Of a stretch of 64,000 nucleotides of DNA, positions 43,239 through 51,872 are shown one piece after another; position 1 is the first letter of the stretch, and the number at the start of each line of letters is the position of its first letter. The notes under the pieces were generated by a model. The model was not told where the DNA came from, searched no databases, and was given only the letters and a program-made list of their open reading frames with translations. The translations under genes were made by a program, and so were the position numbers. Origin of the DNA: Candidatus Bipolaricaulota bacterium (GTDB lineage: Bacteria > Bipolaricaulota > Bipolaricaulia > UBA7950 > UBA9294); NCBI GenBank assembly GCA_028277345.1, contig JANQGM010000035.1:1-64000 (forward strand), written 5' to 3'.

Positions 43239-44501
43239 ATGAACCAACAGGTACGGACGGAAACGAGCGAATTGCCCCTTTCGGGAACAACGGTCATTGA
43301 GCTTGCCAGTGTCCTTGCCGGACCAAGCATCGGGATGTTTCTCGCTGAACTCGGTGCGACGGTGATCAAGGTCGAGAATTCGACCACAGCGGGAGATGTC
43401 ACTCGGAGTTGGCGGCTTCCCAGCGAGTCTCAGCAAGGCGACATTTCCGCCTACTTCTCCTGCGTCAATTGGGGCAAGTCTTCGCTCGCCGTGAACCTCA
43501 GAACGCAAGAAGGTCAGCAAATCATCCATGCGCTGGCCTCGAAAGCGGATATTGTCATCGCAAGCTACAAGCCAGGAGATGCCGAGAAGCTACACGTCGA
43601 TTACCCAACGTTATCCGCCATCAATCCGGGTCTGATCTATACCCACATCACCGGCTATGGACTTGAGAACAAACGGGCCGGTTACGACGCCCTCATCCAA
43701 GCAGAAAGCGGCTTCACATCGATGAACGGGACCCCGGACGGCGTCCCAACCAAGATGCCGGTCGCCCTGATGGACCTCCTCGCCGCCCATCAGGCCAAAG
43801 AAGGCATCCTGCTCGCACTGCTTGCCAAGGAAAAGGGGCGCCCGGGACGCTACATCGGCGTGTCGCTTTTGCAAGCCGCGGCAGCGTCATTGGCGAATCA
43901 GGCTGCCAATTGGCTGGTTGGCGGACAGATCCCAAAGCGGATGGGATCGGACCATCCGAATATCGTTCCCTATGGAACCATCTTCTCAACAAAGGATGAC
44001 CGCCAGATCGTCCTGGCCATCGGAAGCGACAAGCAGTTCAGAGAACTGTGCATCATCATCGAAGATCCTGAACTCGCGGACAACGCGAAGTACGCCACCA
44101 ACCCTGTGCGCGTTCGCGAGCGAGCCGCGCTTTGCGCAATCCTGCAGAAGAAGATTCGCAATTGGAATCAAGACGATCTTTTGCAGGCGCTGCATGCCAA
44201 GGCAGTGCCTGCCGGCGCGGTCAATGACATGGCGCAGGTCTGTGAGTTGCCGGAGGTTTCCGCAATGTTGCTAGATGGAACGGCAACCAACGGCCAACGG
44301 CTACGGGCGATTCGCAGTGTGGCTTTCGATGTCGCCGGCGCCCAGCCGCGCGACGACATCGCGGCTCCGCCGCACTACGGAGAGCATACGCGCGCCGTCC
44401 TACGAGACATGCTTCAGTACACCGATGAAGCGATTCAGACATTGCATGAAAGGACGTGCATCTATGCACCAGGGGAAGGGACATCAACGGGTTCTCGTTG
44501 A
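43239..44501 (+). CDS. Class III CoA transferase (CaiB/BaiF family)
   Basis: A 420-residue enzyme moving CoA between carboxylic acids. VIELASVLAGPSIGMFLAELGATVIKVE near the start is the family N-terminus (given in part), with the catalytic-Asp region around DALIQAESGFTSMNGTPDG (about 149-167, where GYDALIQAESG aligns with the conserved YD...GG segment). It overlaps the 2-oxoacid oxidoreductase alpha gene by 38 bases, so substrate and product of the two enzymes are probably linked, such as an acyl-CoA made by oxidative decarboxylation and then exchanged for another acid. ATG 43239 has GGTGGAG upstream. Confidence 0.92.
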   Translation: MNQQVRTETSELPLSGTTVIELASVLAGPSIGMFLAELGATVIKVENSTTAGDVTRSWRLPSESQQGDISAYFSCVNWGKSSLAVNLRTQEGQQIIHALASKADIVIASYKPGDAEKLHVDYPTLSAINPGLIYTHITGYGLENKRAGYDALIQAESGFTSMNGTPDGVPTKMPVALMDLLAAHQAKEGILLALLAKEKGRPGRYIGVSLLQAAAASLANQAANWLVGGQIPKRMGSDHPNIVPYGTIFSTKDDRQIVLAIGSDKQFRELCIIIEDPELADNAKYATNPVRVRERAALCAILQKKIRNWNQDDLLQALHAKAVPAGAVNDMAQVCELPEVSAMLLDGTATNGQRLRAIRSVAFDVAGAQPRDDIAAPPHYGEHTRAVLRDMLQYTDEAIQTLHERTCIYAPGEGTSTGSR

Positions 44502-45594
44502 CGGCTCGGAGTTGATCGTCGAGTCCAGTGTGCGTGCGGGTGCCGATGTCTTCATCGGATACCCGATCACTCCGGCCAATCGTATTTTCCAATATAGCGG
44601 CAGCCGGTTTCAGACCGTGCTCGCGGCTCCGGATGAGATCACGGCGTTGCAATGGATGGCCGGTTTTTCCGCGACAGGCAAACTTCCTGTCACAGCCACC
44701 TCCTTTCCCGGGCTTGCCTTGATGGTGGAGTCGATCAACATGGCGTACATGATGGAGCTGCCGATGGTCATCATCCTGGTTCAGCGGCTGGGGCCGTCCA
44801 CCGGCTCCGCCACGTGCGGAGCTCAAGGCGATCTTTCGCTCCTCTCCGGTCTGATCTCGGGCGGCTATCCGATGCCCACATTCTGCATCTCCAGGATCGA
44901 AGATTGCTGGGACATGTCCGCGGCCGCCGTCACCGCCGCCGTTGAACTGCGCAGTCCGGTCATTCTGCTGACCTCCAAAGAGATGGTGATGACAACGCGC
45001 AGCTTCGAGGTCACGGCTCTGGAAGAGGTCGGTTCTGTTCGCTGGAATCTCCATGCCGGCAACGACGCGTACCGTCCCTATCAGCCTGAAGAGAACCTCG
45101 TTCCACGGTTTCTTCCGCTTGGGAACGACCTTCATCAAGTGCGTTTTACGTCATCCAGCCACGATCGTCATGGGCTGCTTCGCCACGGAGATTCGGAGGC
45201 ACTCGCGAACACGCTGCGTCTCAAGGAGAAGATGGAGCGCAATCTGTCCACGTTCATCCACTACGAACTGGACGAAGAGGCGGCGGCGGACGTCCTTGTC
45301 GTCTCCTACGGAGTGACCGCGCCAGCCGCTCGCGAGGCGGTTGCACACCTTCGGCAAACGGGAACGCGAACCTCTCTTTTCGTCGCCAAGACGCTTTGCC
45401 CCATTCCCCAAGCCTATCTCGACACGATGGAGCGGTATCGTCGCGTTGTGATCGCCGAGGAAAATCAAGACGGACAGTTTCGCCAGCTGCTATTCGGCCG
45501 GCGAGGGAGAGCCGGTGTCAGCGGCGTCAATGCCGTCGGACGGATGATTGACCCACACGATATCATCAAGGAGGTGGAGCAGCATGTGCGATAG
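44464..45594 (+). CDS. 2-oxoacid:acceptor oxidoreductase, alpha subunit
   Basis: A 376-residue subunit of the PFOR/KOR superfamily. GADVFIGYPITPANRIFQY (about 24-42) and EITALQWMAGFSATGKLPVT are the pyrimidine-binding start of the family, closest to 2-oxoglutarate or 2-oxoisovalerate oxidoreductases. PSTGSATCGAQGDLSLL is also typical (compare GPSTGLPT). The C-terminal transketolase-type domain follows. ATG 44464 has AAAGGA nine bases upstream. The substrate is not certain. Confidence 0.9.
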   Translation: MHQGKGHQRVLVDGSELIVESSVRAGADVFIGYPITPANRIFQYSGSRFQTVLAAPDEITALQWMAGFSATGKLPVTATSFPGLALMVESINMAYMMELPMVIILVQRLGPSTGSATCGAQGDLSLLSGLISGGYPMPTFCISRIEDCWDMSAAAVTAAVELRSPVILLTSKEMVMTTRSFEVTALEEVGSVRWNLHAGNDAYRPYQPEENLVPRFLPLGNDLHQVRFTSSSHDRHGLLRHGDSEALANTLRLKEKMERNLSTFIHYELDEEAAADVLVVSYGVTAPAAREAVAHLRQTGTRTSLFVAKTLCPIPQAYLDTMERYRRVVIAEENQDGQFRQLLFGRRGRAGVSGVNAVGRMIDPHDIIKEVEQHVR

Positions 45595-46864
45595 ACATTT
45601 TCTTTCTTCCGAACCGCTGCATTTCTGTGGAGGCTGCGGCCATCACCTGATCGCCCGGAATACCGAGAAAGCTCTCCAACGTGTGACTGACCTTCGTCCG
45701 TTGGATGTCATTCTCGTCACGGATATCGGATGCCACGGCATCATCGACCGGAGTTTCTTGACGCACACCATTCACGGCCTACACGGCCGATCGATCGCCT
45801 TGGCCGCGGGCATCTCCGCTGGACTTGATGCTCCGGGGAAGAAGGTCATCGTCTTCATCGGCGATGGGGGCGCAACCATCGGACTGCAACACTTGATCGA
45901 GGCCGCGCATCGCAACTTCAACATGACCGTCGTCATACACAACAACATGCTCTACGGCATGACGGGCGGGCAGTCGAGCGGCCTGACGCCGTGCGGATAC
46001 AAGACAAAAGCGTTCCCCGAGGGACAACCCTATGTGGGCTATGACCTATGCCGGAAGGCGAACAATGTCGGGGCCGCTTATGCAAGACGGGTGATCGGCA
46101 CGGGCGATTTCTCGGGCTATCTGGAAGAAGCCATTACTACGCCCGGATTTTCACTAGTCGAGGTCGTCGAAGTCTGCCCCAGCTACGGCGCAAAGCGAAA
46201 TCCGGATCGGACGCTCACGGAGATCGTCAAGCAGGCTGGGTTGAAGGTCCAGCTCTATTCGCATCCGCCGCGCGAGTCGTACTCGCGCCCCAAGCGCACG
46301 CCCGTAGCGTCGCTCCTTGATCACAATACGGCGATTCCTCTGACGCATGCCTCCACCCTTGCAAACCCCCGCTCTCTATCGATCAACGGATCGGCGGGCG
46401 AAGGCGTCCAATCTGCAGCCGGAATCTTCGCCCGAGCCGCCATCGCAGCCGGACTTCACGTGACCAAGAAAGAAAGCTACCCCGTGACCGTGGGAGTGGG
46501 ATTCTCAACATCCGAACTGATTTTGTCTCCCGATCCGATTCTGTATACCGGCATTCCTGCTCCCGATGTCGTGATCATTACATCTCAAGATGGATTGGAG
46601 CGGAGCGGGGTCACGATCGGCCGGATGAAACGCGGGCTCGTTCTGATCGATGAAAGCCTCGATGCGCCGGAAACGGCCGCCCGGGTTGTCCAGCGCAATT
46701 TCCGCGGTCAGGCAGGGCCACGCAGCGCCACACTGGTCGCCCTATTCCACTATCTGGGCGTCGACCCGATCTTCCCGACGAACTCTCTCACGAATGCGGT
46801 GCAGCAGAGCAAACTGAGCGGGAAGCTGAATCTTGAACGAATGATGGCGACAAGCTGCGCGTGA
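45584..46864 (+). CDS. 2-oxoacid:acceptor oxidoreductase, fused beta and gamma subunits
   Basis: A 426-residue fusion. The beta part (1-240) has FCGGCGHHLI, TDIGCHG and the TPP/Mg site FIGDGGATIGLQHLI with HNNMLYGMTGGQSS. The gamma part (about 255-415) begins NGSAGEGVQSAAGIFARAAI. Beta-gamma fusion is less usual than separate subunits, and no ferredoxin-like delta subunit is encoded nearby, so a free ferredoxin must take the electrons. It overlaps the alpha gene by 11 bases. Confidence 0.9.
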   Translation: MCDRHFLSSEPLHFCGGCGHHLIARNTEKALQRVTDLRPLDVILVTDIGCHGIIDRSFLTHTIHGLHGRSIALAAGISAGLDAPGKKVIVFIGDGGATIGLQHLIEAAHRNFNMTVVIHNNMLYGMTGGQSSGLTPCGYKTKAFPEGQPYVGYDLCRKANNVGAAYARRVIGTGDFSGYLEEAITTPGFSLVEVVEVCPSYGAKRNPDRTLTEIVKQAGLKVQLYSHPPRESYSRPKRTPVASLLDHNTAIPLTHASTLANPRSLSINGSAGEGVQSAAGIFARAAIAAGLHVTKKESYPVTVGVGFSTSELILSPDPILYTGIPAPDVVIITSQDGLERSGVTIGRMKRGLVLIDESLDAPETAARVVQRNFRGQAGPRSATLVALFHYLGVDPIFPTNSLTNAVQQSKLSGKLNLERMMATSCA

Positions 46865-46883
46865 CGTTCTATCATAGGTGACG

Positions 46884-47885
46884 ATGAACAAGAGACCTAT
46901 CTCCCCCGCGCTTGAGACGGCGGCTGATCGCCTCCGCCGTGGGGGATTGGTCGCCTTTCCGACGGAGACGGTCTATGGACTGGGGGCCAATGCCCTCGAT
47001 TCGCGAGCCGTAGCCGGTATCTTTGAGGCCAAGGGGCGCCCGCGCTTCGACCCGTTGATCGTCCATGTCGCCGACCCTGCGGCAGTTCGCGGGATCGTCA
47101 CAAAATGCAATCGAAAGGCGACCCAACTGATCGATCGGTTTTGGCCGGGGCCGCTAACGCTGGTTCTCCCCAAATCGGAGATCATCCCGGACATCGTCAC
47201 ATCCGGACTGCCCACGGTGGCTGTTCGGATGCCCGACCATCCGATGGCGCTTGAGTTGATCCGCGCTGCCGGCGTCCCCGTCGCGGCCCCCAGTGCAAAC
47301 CGGTTCGGCTGTCTCAGCCCAACGACGCCGGCACACGTTCGCGAACAGCTCGGGGACCGGATTGACCTGATTCTTGACGGTGGCGCCTGTGCCGTTGGCG
47401 TCGAGTCGACAATCCTTGACCTGACCGAAACGTCTCCTGTGCTACTGCGTCCGGGCGGCACGCCGATCGAGGCGATCGTTCCGATCATCGGTCGGGTGAC
47501 GATGGCTCACGAGCGCTCGGATCGCCCCCGCGCGCCCGGGCAGCTCTCATCACACTACGCTCCTCGCACCCGCCTGATGATCCTGAGTGATGAAGCGCCT
47601 GATCCGGCCGCGTGCCATCGCGCCGGACACCTTTGCCTGCGCAGTCCGCAGCTTGATGTGCCCGCAACCCGGATCGAGGTCCTCTCTCGTAGCGGCGACC
47701 TTCGCGAAGCCGCAGCCAACCTTTTCTCGGCCCTCCATCGCCTCGACAACTTGGGTTTGGACATTATCTATGCTGAGCAGATGCCGGAAGCCGGTTTAGG
47801 AAAAGCGATTATGAACCGCCTCCGAAAGGCGAGCGCAGCCTTCTCTTCGACCGCTAAACGACCGCGCTTTCACGACAACCCGTAG
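46884..47885 (+). CDS. Sua5/YciO/YrdC threonylcarbamoyl-AMP synthase
   Basis: A 333-residue enzyme making threonylcarbamoyl-adenylate for the t6A37 modification of ANN-decoding tRNAs. The catalytic YrdC domain (about 10-200) has GGLVAFPTETVYGLGANA, AKGRPRFDPLIVHV and VAAPSANRFGCLSPT; the Sua5 C-terminal domain starts after the linker PGQLSSHYAPRT (about 210-221), so this is the long Sua5 form. ATG 46884 has AGGTG upstream; an in-frame GTG at 46878 is possible. Confidence 0.93.
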   Translation: MNKRPISPALETAADRLRRGGLVAFPTETVYGLGANALDSRAVAGIFEAKGRPRFDPLIVHVADPAAVRGIVTKCNRKATQLIDRFWPGPLTLVLPKSEIIPDIVTSGLPTVAVRMPDHPMALELIRAAGVPVAAPSANRFGCLSPTTPAHVREQLGDRIDLILDGGACAVGVESTILDLTETSPVLLRPGGTPIEAIVPIIGRVTMAHERSDRPRAPGQLSSHYAPRTRLMILSDEAPDPAACHRAGHLCLRSPQLDVPATRIEVLSRSGDLREAAANLFSALHRLDNLGLDIIYAEQMPEAGLGKAIMNRLRKASAAFSSTAKRPRFHDNP

Positions 47886-48020
47886 GCGAAGGGAGAGCAG
47901 GCCAGCCGAAGGTGTCTTTCTACGCGCGCCATTGCAACCGGCAAGTCATGCTCCGATGGGGGACACGGGTGGTCCGACCGATCGCACGTCTGGATCAACG
48001 AGCGAACGGCTCGATCCCAG

Positions 48021-48854
48021 CTACAGGCGTCCGCGCAAGCGAGGATCGAGAACGTCTCGCAAGCCGTCCCCAAGGAGGTTAAACCCAAGAACCGAGAACA
48101 TGATCGCTAAGCCCGGGAAGATGGTGGCGTGCGGGGCAACGCGGATGAAGACCCGACCGCGACTGAGCATCGCCCCCCATTCCGGAAGCGGAGGCCGCGC
48201 GCCAAGCCCCAAGAATCCCAGCCCGGCCGCCCACAGAATCGCCGAAGCCACTTGCAGGGACGACTGGACGATAATGGGTCCGAGCGCATTCGGAACGATG
48301 TGGCGGAGAATAATCCGCGCATCCGATGCCCCGATCGCACGAGCAGCTTGCACGTACTCTTGCTCCCGAATTGCGAGAACCGATCCGCGAACCAACCGTG
48401 TGTAAACGGGAATGGACACCACCCCAATCGCGATCATCGCATTCCACAATCCCACGCCGAGAACGCTGACCACCATAATTGCCAGCAGGATTCCCGGGAA
48501 AGCCATCAAGATGTCAATGAACCGCTGGATGATGAGATCGATCTTGCCTCCATAAAAACCGGAGATGGCCCCTAAGGGTGCGCCAACGAGCAATCCCAGA
48601 GAGACGGAGATGGTGCCAATGAAGAGGGATATCCGAGCTCCGTACAGGATTCGACTCAGGAGGTCCCGCCCCAATTCATCGCACCCAAGCACATGCTCGG
48701 ACGACGGTCGAGCCAGTTTGGAAGGCAAGTGGGGGGCATAGGGGTCATACGGCGCGATGATGGGCGCAAGCAATCCGGCCAGCAGGAAAAGACTGATGAT
48801 GATCAGCCCCACCAACGCTGTTCGGTTCTTCGTCAGTCTCTTCATACTCTCCAT
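48021..48854 (-). CDS. Peptide ABC transporter permease (DppC-like)
   Basis: A 277-residue inner-membrane permease with an N-terminal segment (ALVGLIIISLFLLAGLLAPI), the DppC/OppC motif LGCDELGRDLLSRILYGAR (about 56-74) and the EAA loop ARAIGASDARIILRHIVPNA. It pairs with the DppB-like permease upstream. ATG 48854 is preferred; GTG 48866 lies inside the GGGG run, and ATG 48845 is another option. No ATPase genes follow, and about 135 non-coding bases precede the convergent Sua5 gene. Confidence 0.92.
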   Translation of the reverse strand: MESMKRLTKNRTALVGLIIISLFLLAGLLAPIIAPYDPYAPHLPSKLARPSSEHVLGCDELGRDLLSRILYGARISLFIGTISVSLGLLVGAPLGAISGFYGGKIDLIIQRFIDILMAFPGILLAIMVVSVLGVGLWNAMIAIGVVSIPVYTRLVRGSVLAIREQEYVQAARAIGASDARIILRHIVPNALGPIIVQSSLQVASAILWAAGLGFLGLGARPPLPEWGAMLSRGRVFIRVAPHATIFPGLAIMFSVLGFNLLGDGLRDVLDPRLRGRL

Positions 48855-48912
48855 TGGACGTCGCACCCCTTCTCTTCCCGACCGCGTTTCATCGAAGCAG
48901 CATCTCGTCCCA

Positions 48913-49833
48913 TCATTCGAACCGAATTCGCGGATCGATGAAGGAGTAGAGCAGATCTACAGCGAGGTTGACAAAGATAAACGTACACGCTACCACCAGA
49001 ACCGCTCCCTGAACCACCGGATAGTCTCGCGCGAGGATGGAACCGACCATCAGGCGTCCGATTCCAGGCCAGGCAAAGACCGTTTCAGTCAGCACCGCCC
49101 CTCCGAGCAGAGTTCCAAACCGCAACCCCATGACGGTGACCACCGGCACCAGAGCATTGCGCAAGGCATGTTTGATGATGACCCATCCTTCGCGTAAGCC
49201 CTTGGAGCGTGCCGTCTGAATGTAATCCTGATTGAAAACCTCAAGCATGCTTGATCGCGTCATCCTGGCGATGACGGCGGTCGATGCGGCTCCAAGTGTG
49301 ATGGCCGGCAAGATGATGTGGGAAAACGTTTTCGCTCCCGCCGCCGGAAGCCAGTTCAACTGAACGGAGAACAGCAACATCAGCATCAACCCGAGCCAGA
49401 AAACCGGCGTTGAAACCCCGATCATCGCGCCAACCATTGAGATGTAGTCGAGGAAAGAATAAGGACGTGTCGCCGATATGATTCCCGCGATGAGGCCGAC
49501 AACCGAAGCAATAAGCATGCTGACGCTGGCCAACTTCAGTGTATTCGGCAATCGCTCCCAAATCTCGACGCCAACCGGCCGATCCGTACGCGTTGAACGT
49601 CCCAGATCGCCACGCACCAGGTTTCGGAGGAAAAACCAATACTGAACCGGGAATGAACGATTGAGTCCGAATTCCTCGCGAATCGCGTCGATGTCCTCTT
49701 CAGTCGCATGCTCGCCGGCGATGAAAATGGCTGGATCACCAGGGATCAAGCGTACCATGGAGAACACGAGGAGAGAGACCCCCAGGAGAACCGGGATGAC
49801 CAGCAGAAGACGACGCAAGATATAGCTTGCCAT
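48913..49833 (-). CDS. Peptide ABC transporter permease (DppB-like)
   Basis: A 306-residue permease with six membrane segments. The start YILRRLLLVIPVLLGVSLLVF, the DPA...EFGLN segment, and the loop ARSKGLREGWVIIKHALRNA are typical of DppB/OppB. ATG 49833 follows GGAGGAAAAAAG. It lies between the binding-protein gene and the second permease gene on the same strand. Confidence 0.93.
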   Translation of the reverse strand: MASYILRRLLLVIPVLLGVSLLVFSMVRLIPGDPAIFIAGEHATEEDIDAIREEFGLNRSFPVQYWFFLRNLVRGDLGRSTRTDRPVGVEIWERLPNTLKLASVSMLIASVVGLIAGIISATRPYSFLDYISMVGAMIGVSTPVFWLGLMLMLLFSVQLNWLPAAGAKTFSHIILPAITLGAASTAVIARMTRSSMLEVFNQDYIQTARSKGLREGWVIIKHALRNALVPVVTVMGLRFGTLLGGAVLTETVFAWPGIGRLMVGSILARDYPVVQGAVLVVACTFIFVNLAVDLLYSFIDPRIRFE

Positions 49834-49855
49834 CTTTTTTCCTCCACGAATAAGA

Positions 49856-49887
49856 GATCCTGCGGACACTAGGCTGCCCGCAGGATC
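49856..49887 (-). terminator. Intercistronic hairpin after the peptide-binding protein gene
   Basis: GATCCTGCG (49856-49864) and CGCAGGATC (49879-49887) pair perfectly. No T run follows on the minus strand. Such hairpins often stabilise the binding-protein mRNA and reduce expression of downstream permease genes. Confidence 0.55.
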
Positions 49888-49919
49888 CAGGCAGAATCAC
49901 TGGAGATTCGCCGGTGAAC

Positions 49920-51452
49920 TTACTCGATCCACGCTTCGGTGACGATAATCCGTTCGTTCTGGTGATAAACCAATCCGTGGATATTCGCCCGCTGGCCGTT
50001 GATTTGCACTTCGGAGTGCAGGTAAAGCCACGGGGCCTCGTACCACAGCAGGTCGATCAGTTCGCCATAGATCCCATCGCGAAGCGTGGGATTCGGCATC
50101 ACTCGGGCCGTATCCATCAGCAGGTCGGCCTGAGCGTTGCTGTAGAAGGAGCGCGCCGAGCCATCAGGCACCCACTGCGTGGTGTGGAAAAGGGCATAGA
50201 TGCCGTAGTCCGCATCACCGGTGACTGTGCCCCAACCGAGGAGATACATCTCCAACTCGCTTTCCTCGACAGGCTTGCGAGTGAACGCAAGGTAGGTGGC
50301 CCATTCCATGGTGACCAACTCAACCTCGATCCCCACATCGCGCAACTGTGCCTGCACGGCCTCCGCAATCGACGCGTCCATCAGATAGCGGCCCGTGGGA
50401 TGATAGAGCGTCGCCTTGAACCCGTCCGGGTAGCCCGCCTCAGCAAGGAGCGCCTTGGCCTTCTCCACATCGTACTCGTAGGGTCCGGCTTGCTTGTAGC
50501 CGAAAATCCCTGGAGCGATCGGAGCATCGGCGACGCGTCCAGCGCCGCTCAACACGTACTGAACGATATCTTCCTTGTTCACGGCATAGTTGATTGCCTG
50601 GCGGACGCGGATATCCGTATAGGGCTCTCGTTGGGTATTGAATCCGATGTAGAGGTTGCGCACGCTGTCCGTGTGAACGACCGTCGTGTCCGGATCGGCG
50701 TTGAGGATCGGAATATCATCCGGAGGAACGCGGAAAATAACGTCCGCTTCGCCGGTCTGCAACGCGATCACACGGGCGGCATCTTCGGGGATAATTCGCC
50801 ACATCACTTCATCGAGATACGGTGCTTCCCCCCAGTAGTTTTCGTTGCGGGTGGCGAGAATATGCTCACCACGTACCCATTCCGCAAAAACAAATGGACC
50901 CGTGCCAATGGGCTCATTGATCAGTTCTTCGCCCGCTGCCTCAATGCTTGCCGGACTGATCATCCCGATAAATCCGTGAGTGAGATGAGCAATCATCGGT
51001 GCGAACGCTTCTTCGGTGTAGAGCTTGATCGTGTAGTCGTCCACGACTTCCACATCGACGACCTTCGACAACAGGAACTTGAACCGCGCCCCTGGGATGA
51101 AGCGATCGAGATTGATCTTGACCGCATCTGCGTTAAACGGCGTTCCGTCGTGGAAGACGACGTCTTCGCGAAGGAAGAGCGTCCACACTAGACCGTCAGC
51201 GGACACCTCATGCCCTGTTGCCAACACAGGAATGGGATTTCCATCTAGGCCCAGTTGGTATAGACCCTCCACGATGTGCATGAAGACGTTCGCTGCCGGC
51301 GATGAGGACATCGTCATGTAATCCAATGACTCCGGGTCGGTCCCCATAGCGACGACCAGCCGGCCGCCGGCCTGCGGCTCTGCTGCGAAAGCGAACATCC
51401 CAAGAGAAACAGCGAGCAGTATTGCGAACAGCGCTTTGATCGTTCTCTGCAT
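49920..51452 (-). CDS. Peptide/opine ABC transporter substrate-binding protein (family 5)
   Basis: A 510-residue exported binding protein. A signal peptide (residues 1-25, ending FAFAAEP) precedes the SBP_bac_5 domain: GTDPESLDYMTMSSSPAANV, HIVEGLYQLG, FHDGTPFNADAVK, and INYAVNKEDIVQ, all family landmarks. Length fits dipeptide, oligopeptide or glutathione binders. ATG 51452 has GGAGG six bases upstream. It is the first gene of a binding protein-DppB-DppC operon. Confidence 0.93.
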   Translation of the reverse strand: MQRTIKALFAILLAVSLGMFAFAAEPQAGGRLVVAMGTDPESLDYMTMSSSPAANVFMHIVEGLYQLGLDGNPIPVLATGHEVSADGLVWTLFLREDVVFHDGTPFNADAVKINLDRFIPGARFKFLLSKVVDVEVVDDYTIKLYTEEAFAPMIAHLTHGFIGMISPASIEAAGEELINEPIGTGPFVFAEWVRGEHILATRNENYWGEAPYLDEVMWRIIPEDAARVIALQTGEADVIFRVPPDDIPILNADPDTTVVHTDSVRNLYIGFNTQREPYTDIRVRQAINYAVNKEDIVQYVLSGAGRVADAPIAPGIFGYKQAGPYEYDVEKAKALLAEAGYPDGFKATLYHPTGRYLMDASIAEAVQAQLRDVGIEVELVTMEWATYLAFTRKPVEESELEMYLLGWGTVTGDADYGIYALFHTTQWVPDGSARSFYSNAQADLLMDTARVMPNPTLRDGIYGELIDLLWYEAPWLYLHSEVQINGQRANIHGLVYHQNERIIVTEAWIE

Positions 51453-51549
51453 ACCCAACCTCCTTTGTGCCCTACATTAATCAATTAACGTCGGTATTTA
51501 TCAGATTTGTTAATGAATTTTCACCTCCTCACGTCTAGAATGAAGTGTT

Positions 51550-51579
51550 ACTATAGCAGAAGTGATTGCCCACTGTCTA
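51550..51579 (-). promoter_or_regulatory. Promoter of the peptide transporter operon
   Basis: On the minus strand TAGACA (51579-51574), 18 bases and TATAGT (51555-51550). The leader of about 90 bases is A+T-rich and has ATTAATCAATTAAC-like palindromic pieces near 51476-51490. A GGAGGTGAAAATTC stretch resembles a ribosome binding site but has no ORF of note after it. Confidence 0.55.
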
Positions 51580-51872
51580 TCCTGTGAATCATCGCGATCC
51601 GCACTGAGGTTGCGAAGAATACTGAAGGATGTGTTCACAGCTGGGGCGATGAGGCGTCACAAGGGGACAAAAAGACGCTCCAGCACGGAAGGTTCACGCT
51701 GAGATAACGGCTGCCCGGCTAATCGTCCAACAGATTTCGCGAATACCCTATAGCTCAGGCTCCGTTTCTAATGGTTTTCAGAGCAGGGCGGCTGAATGAG
51801 TCTAAAACCGGAACTCGAAGAAACAGGATTGCCGTCGAAAGAGACATCAAACCGCATCCTTCGTACCGCATG
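51580..51872. other. Gap without recognisable gene
   Basis: The bases between the promoter at 51550-51579 and the end of the PEP carboxylase gene carry no credible ORF, RNA or terminator that I can support. Confidence 0.6.
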
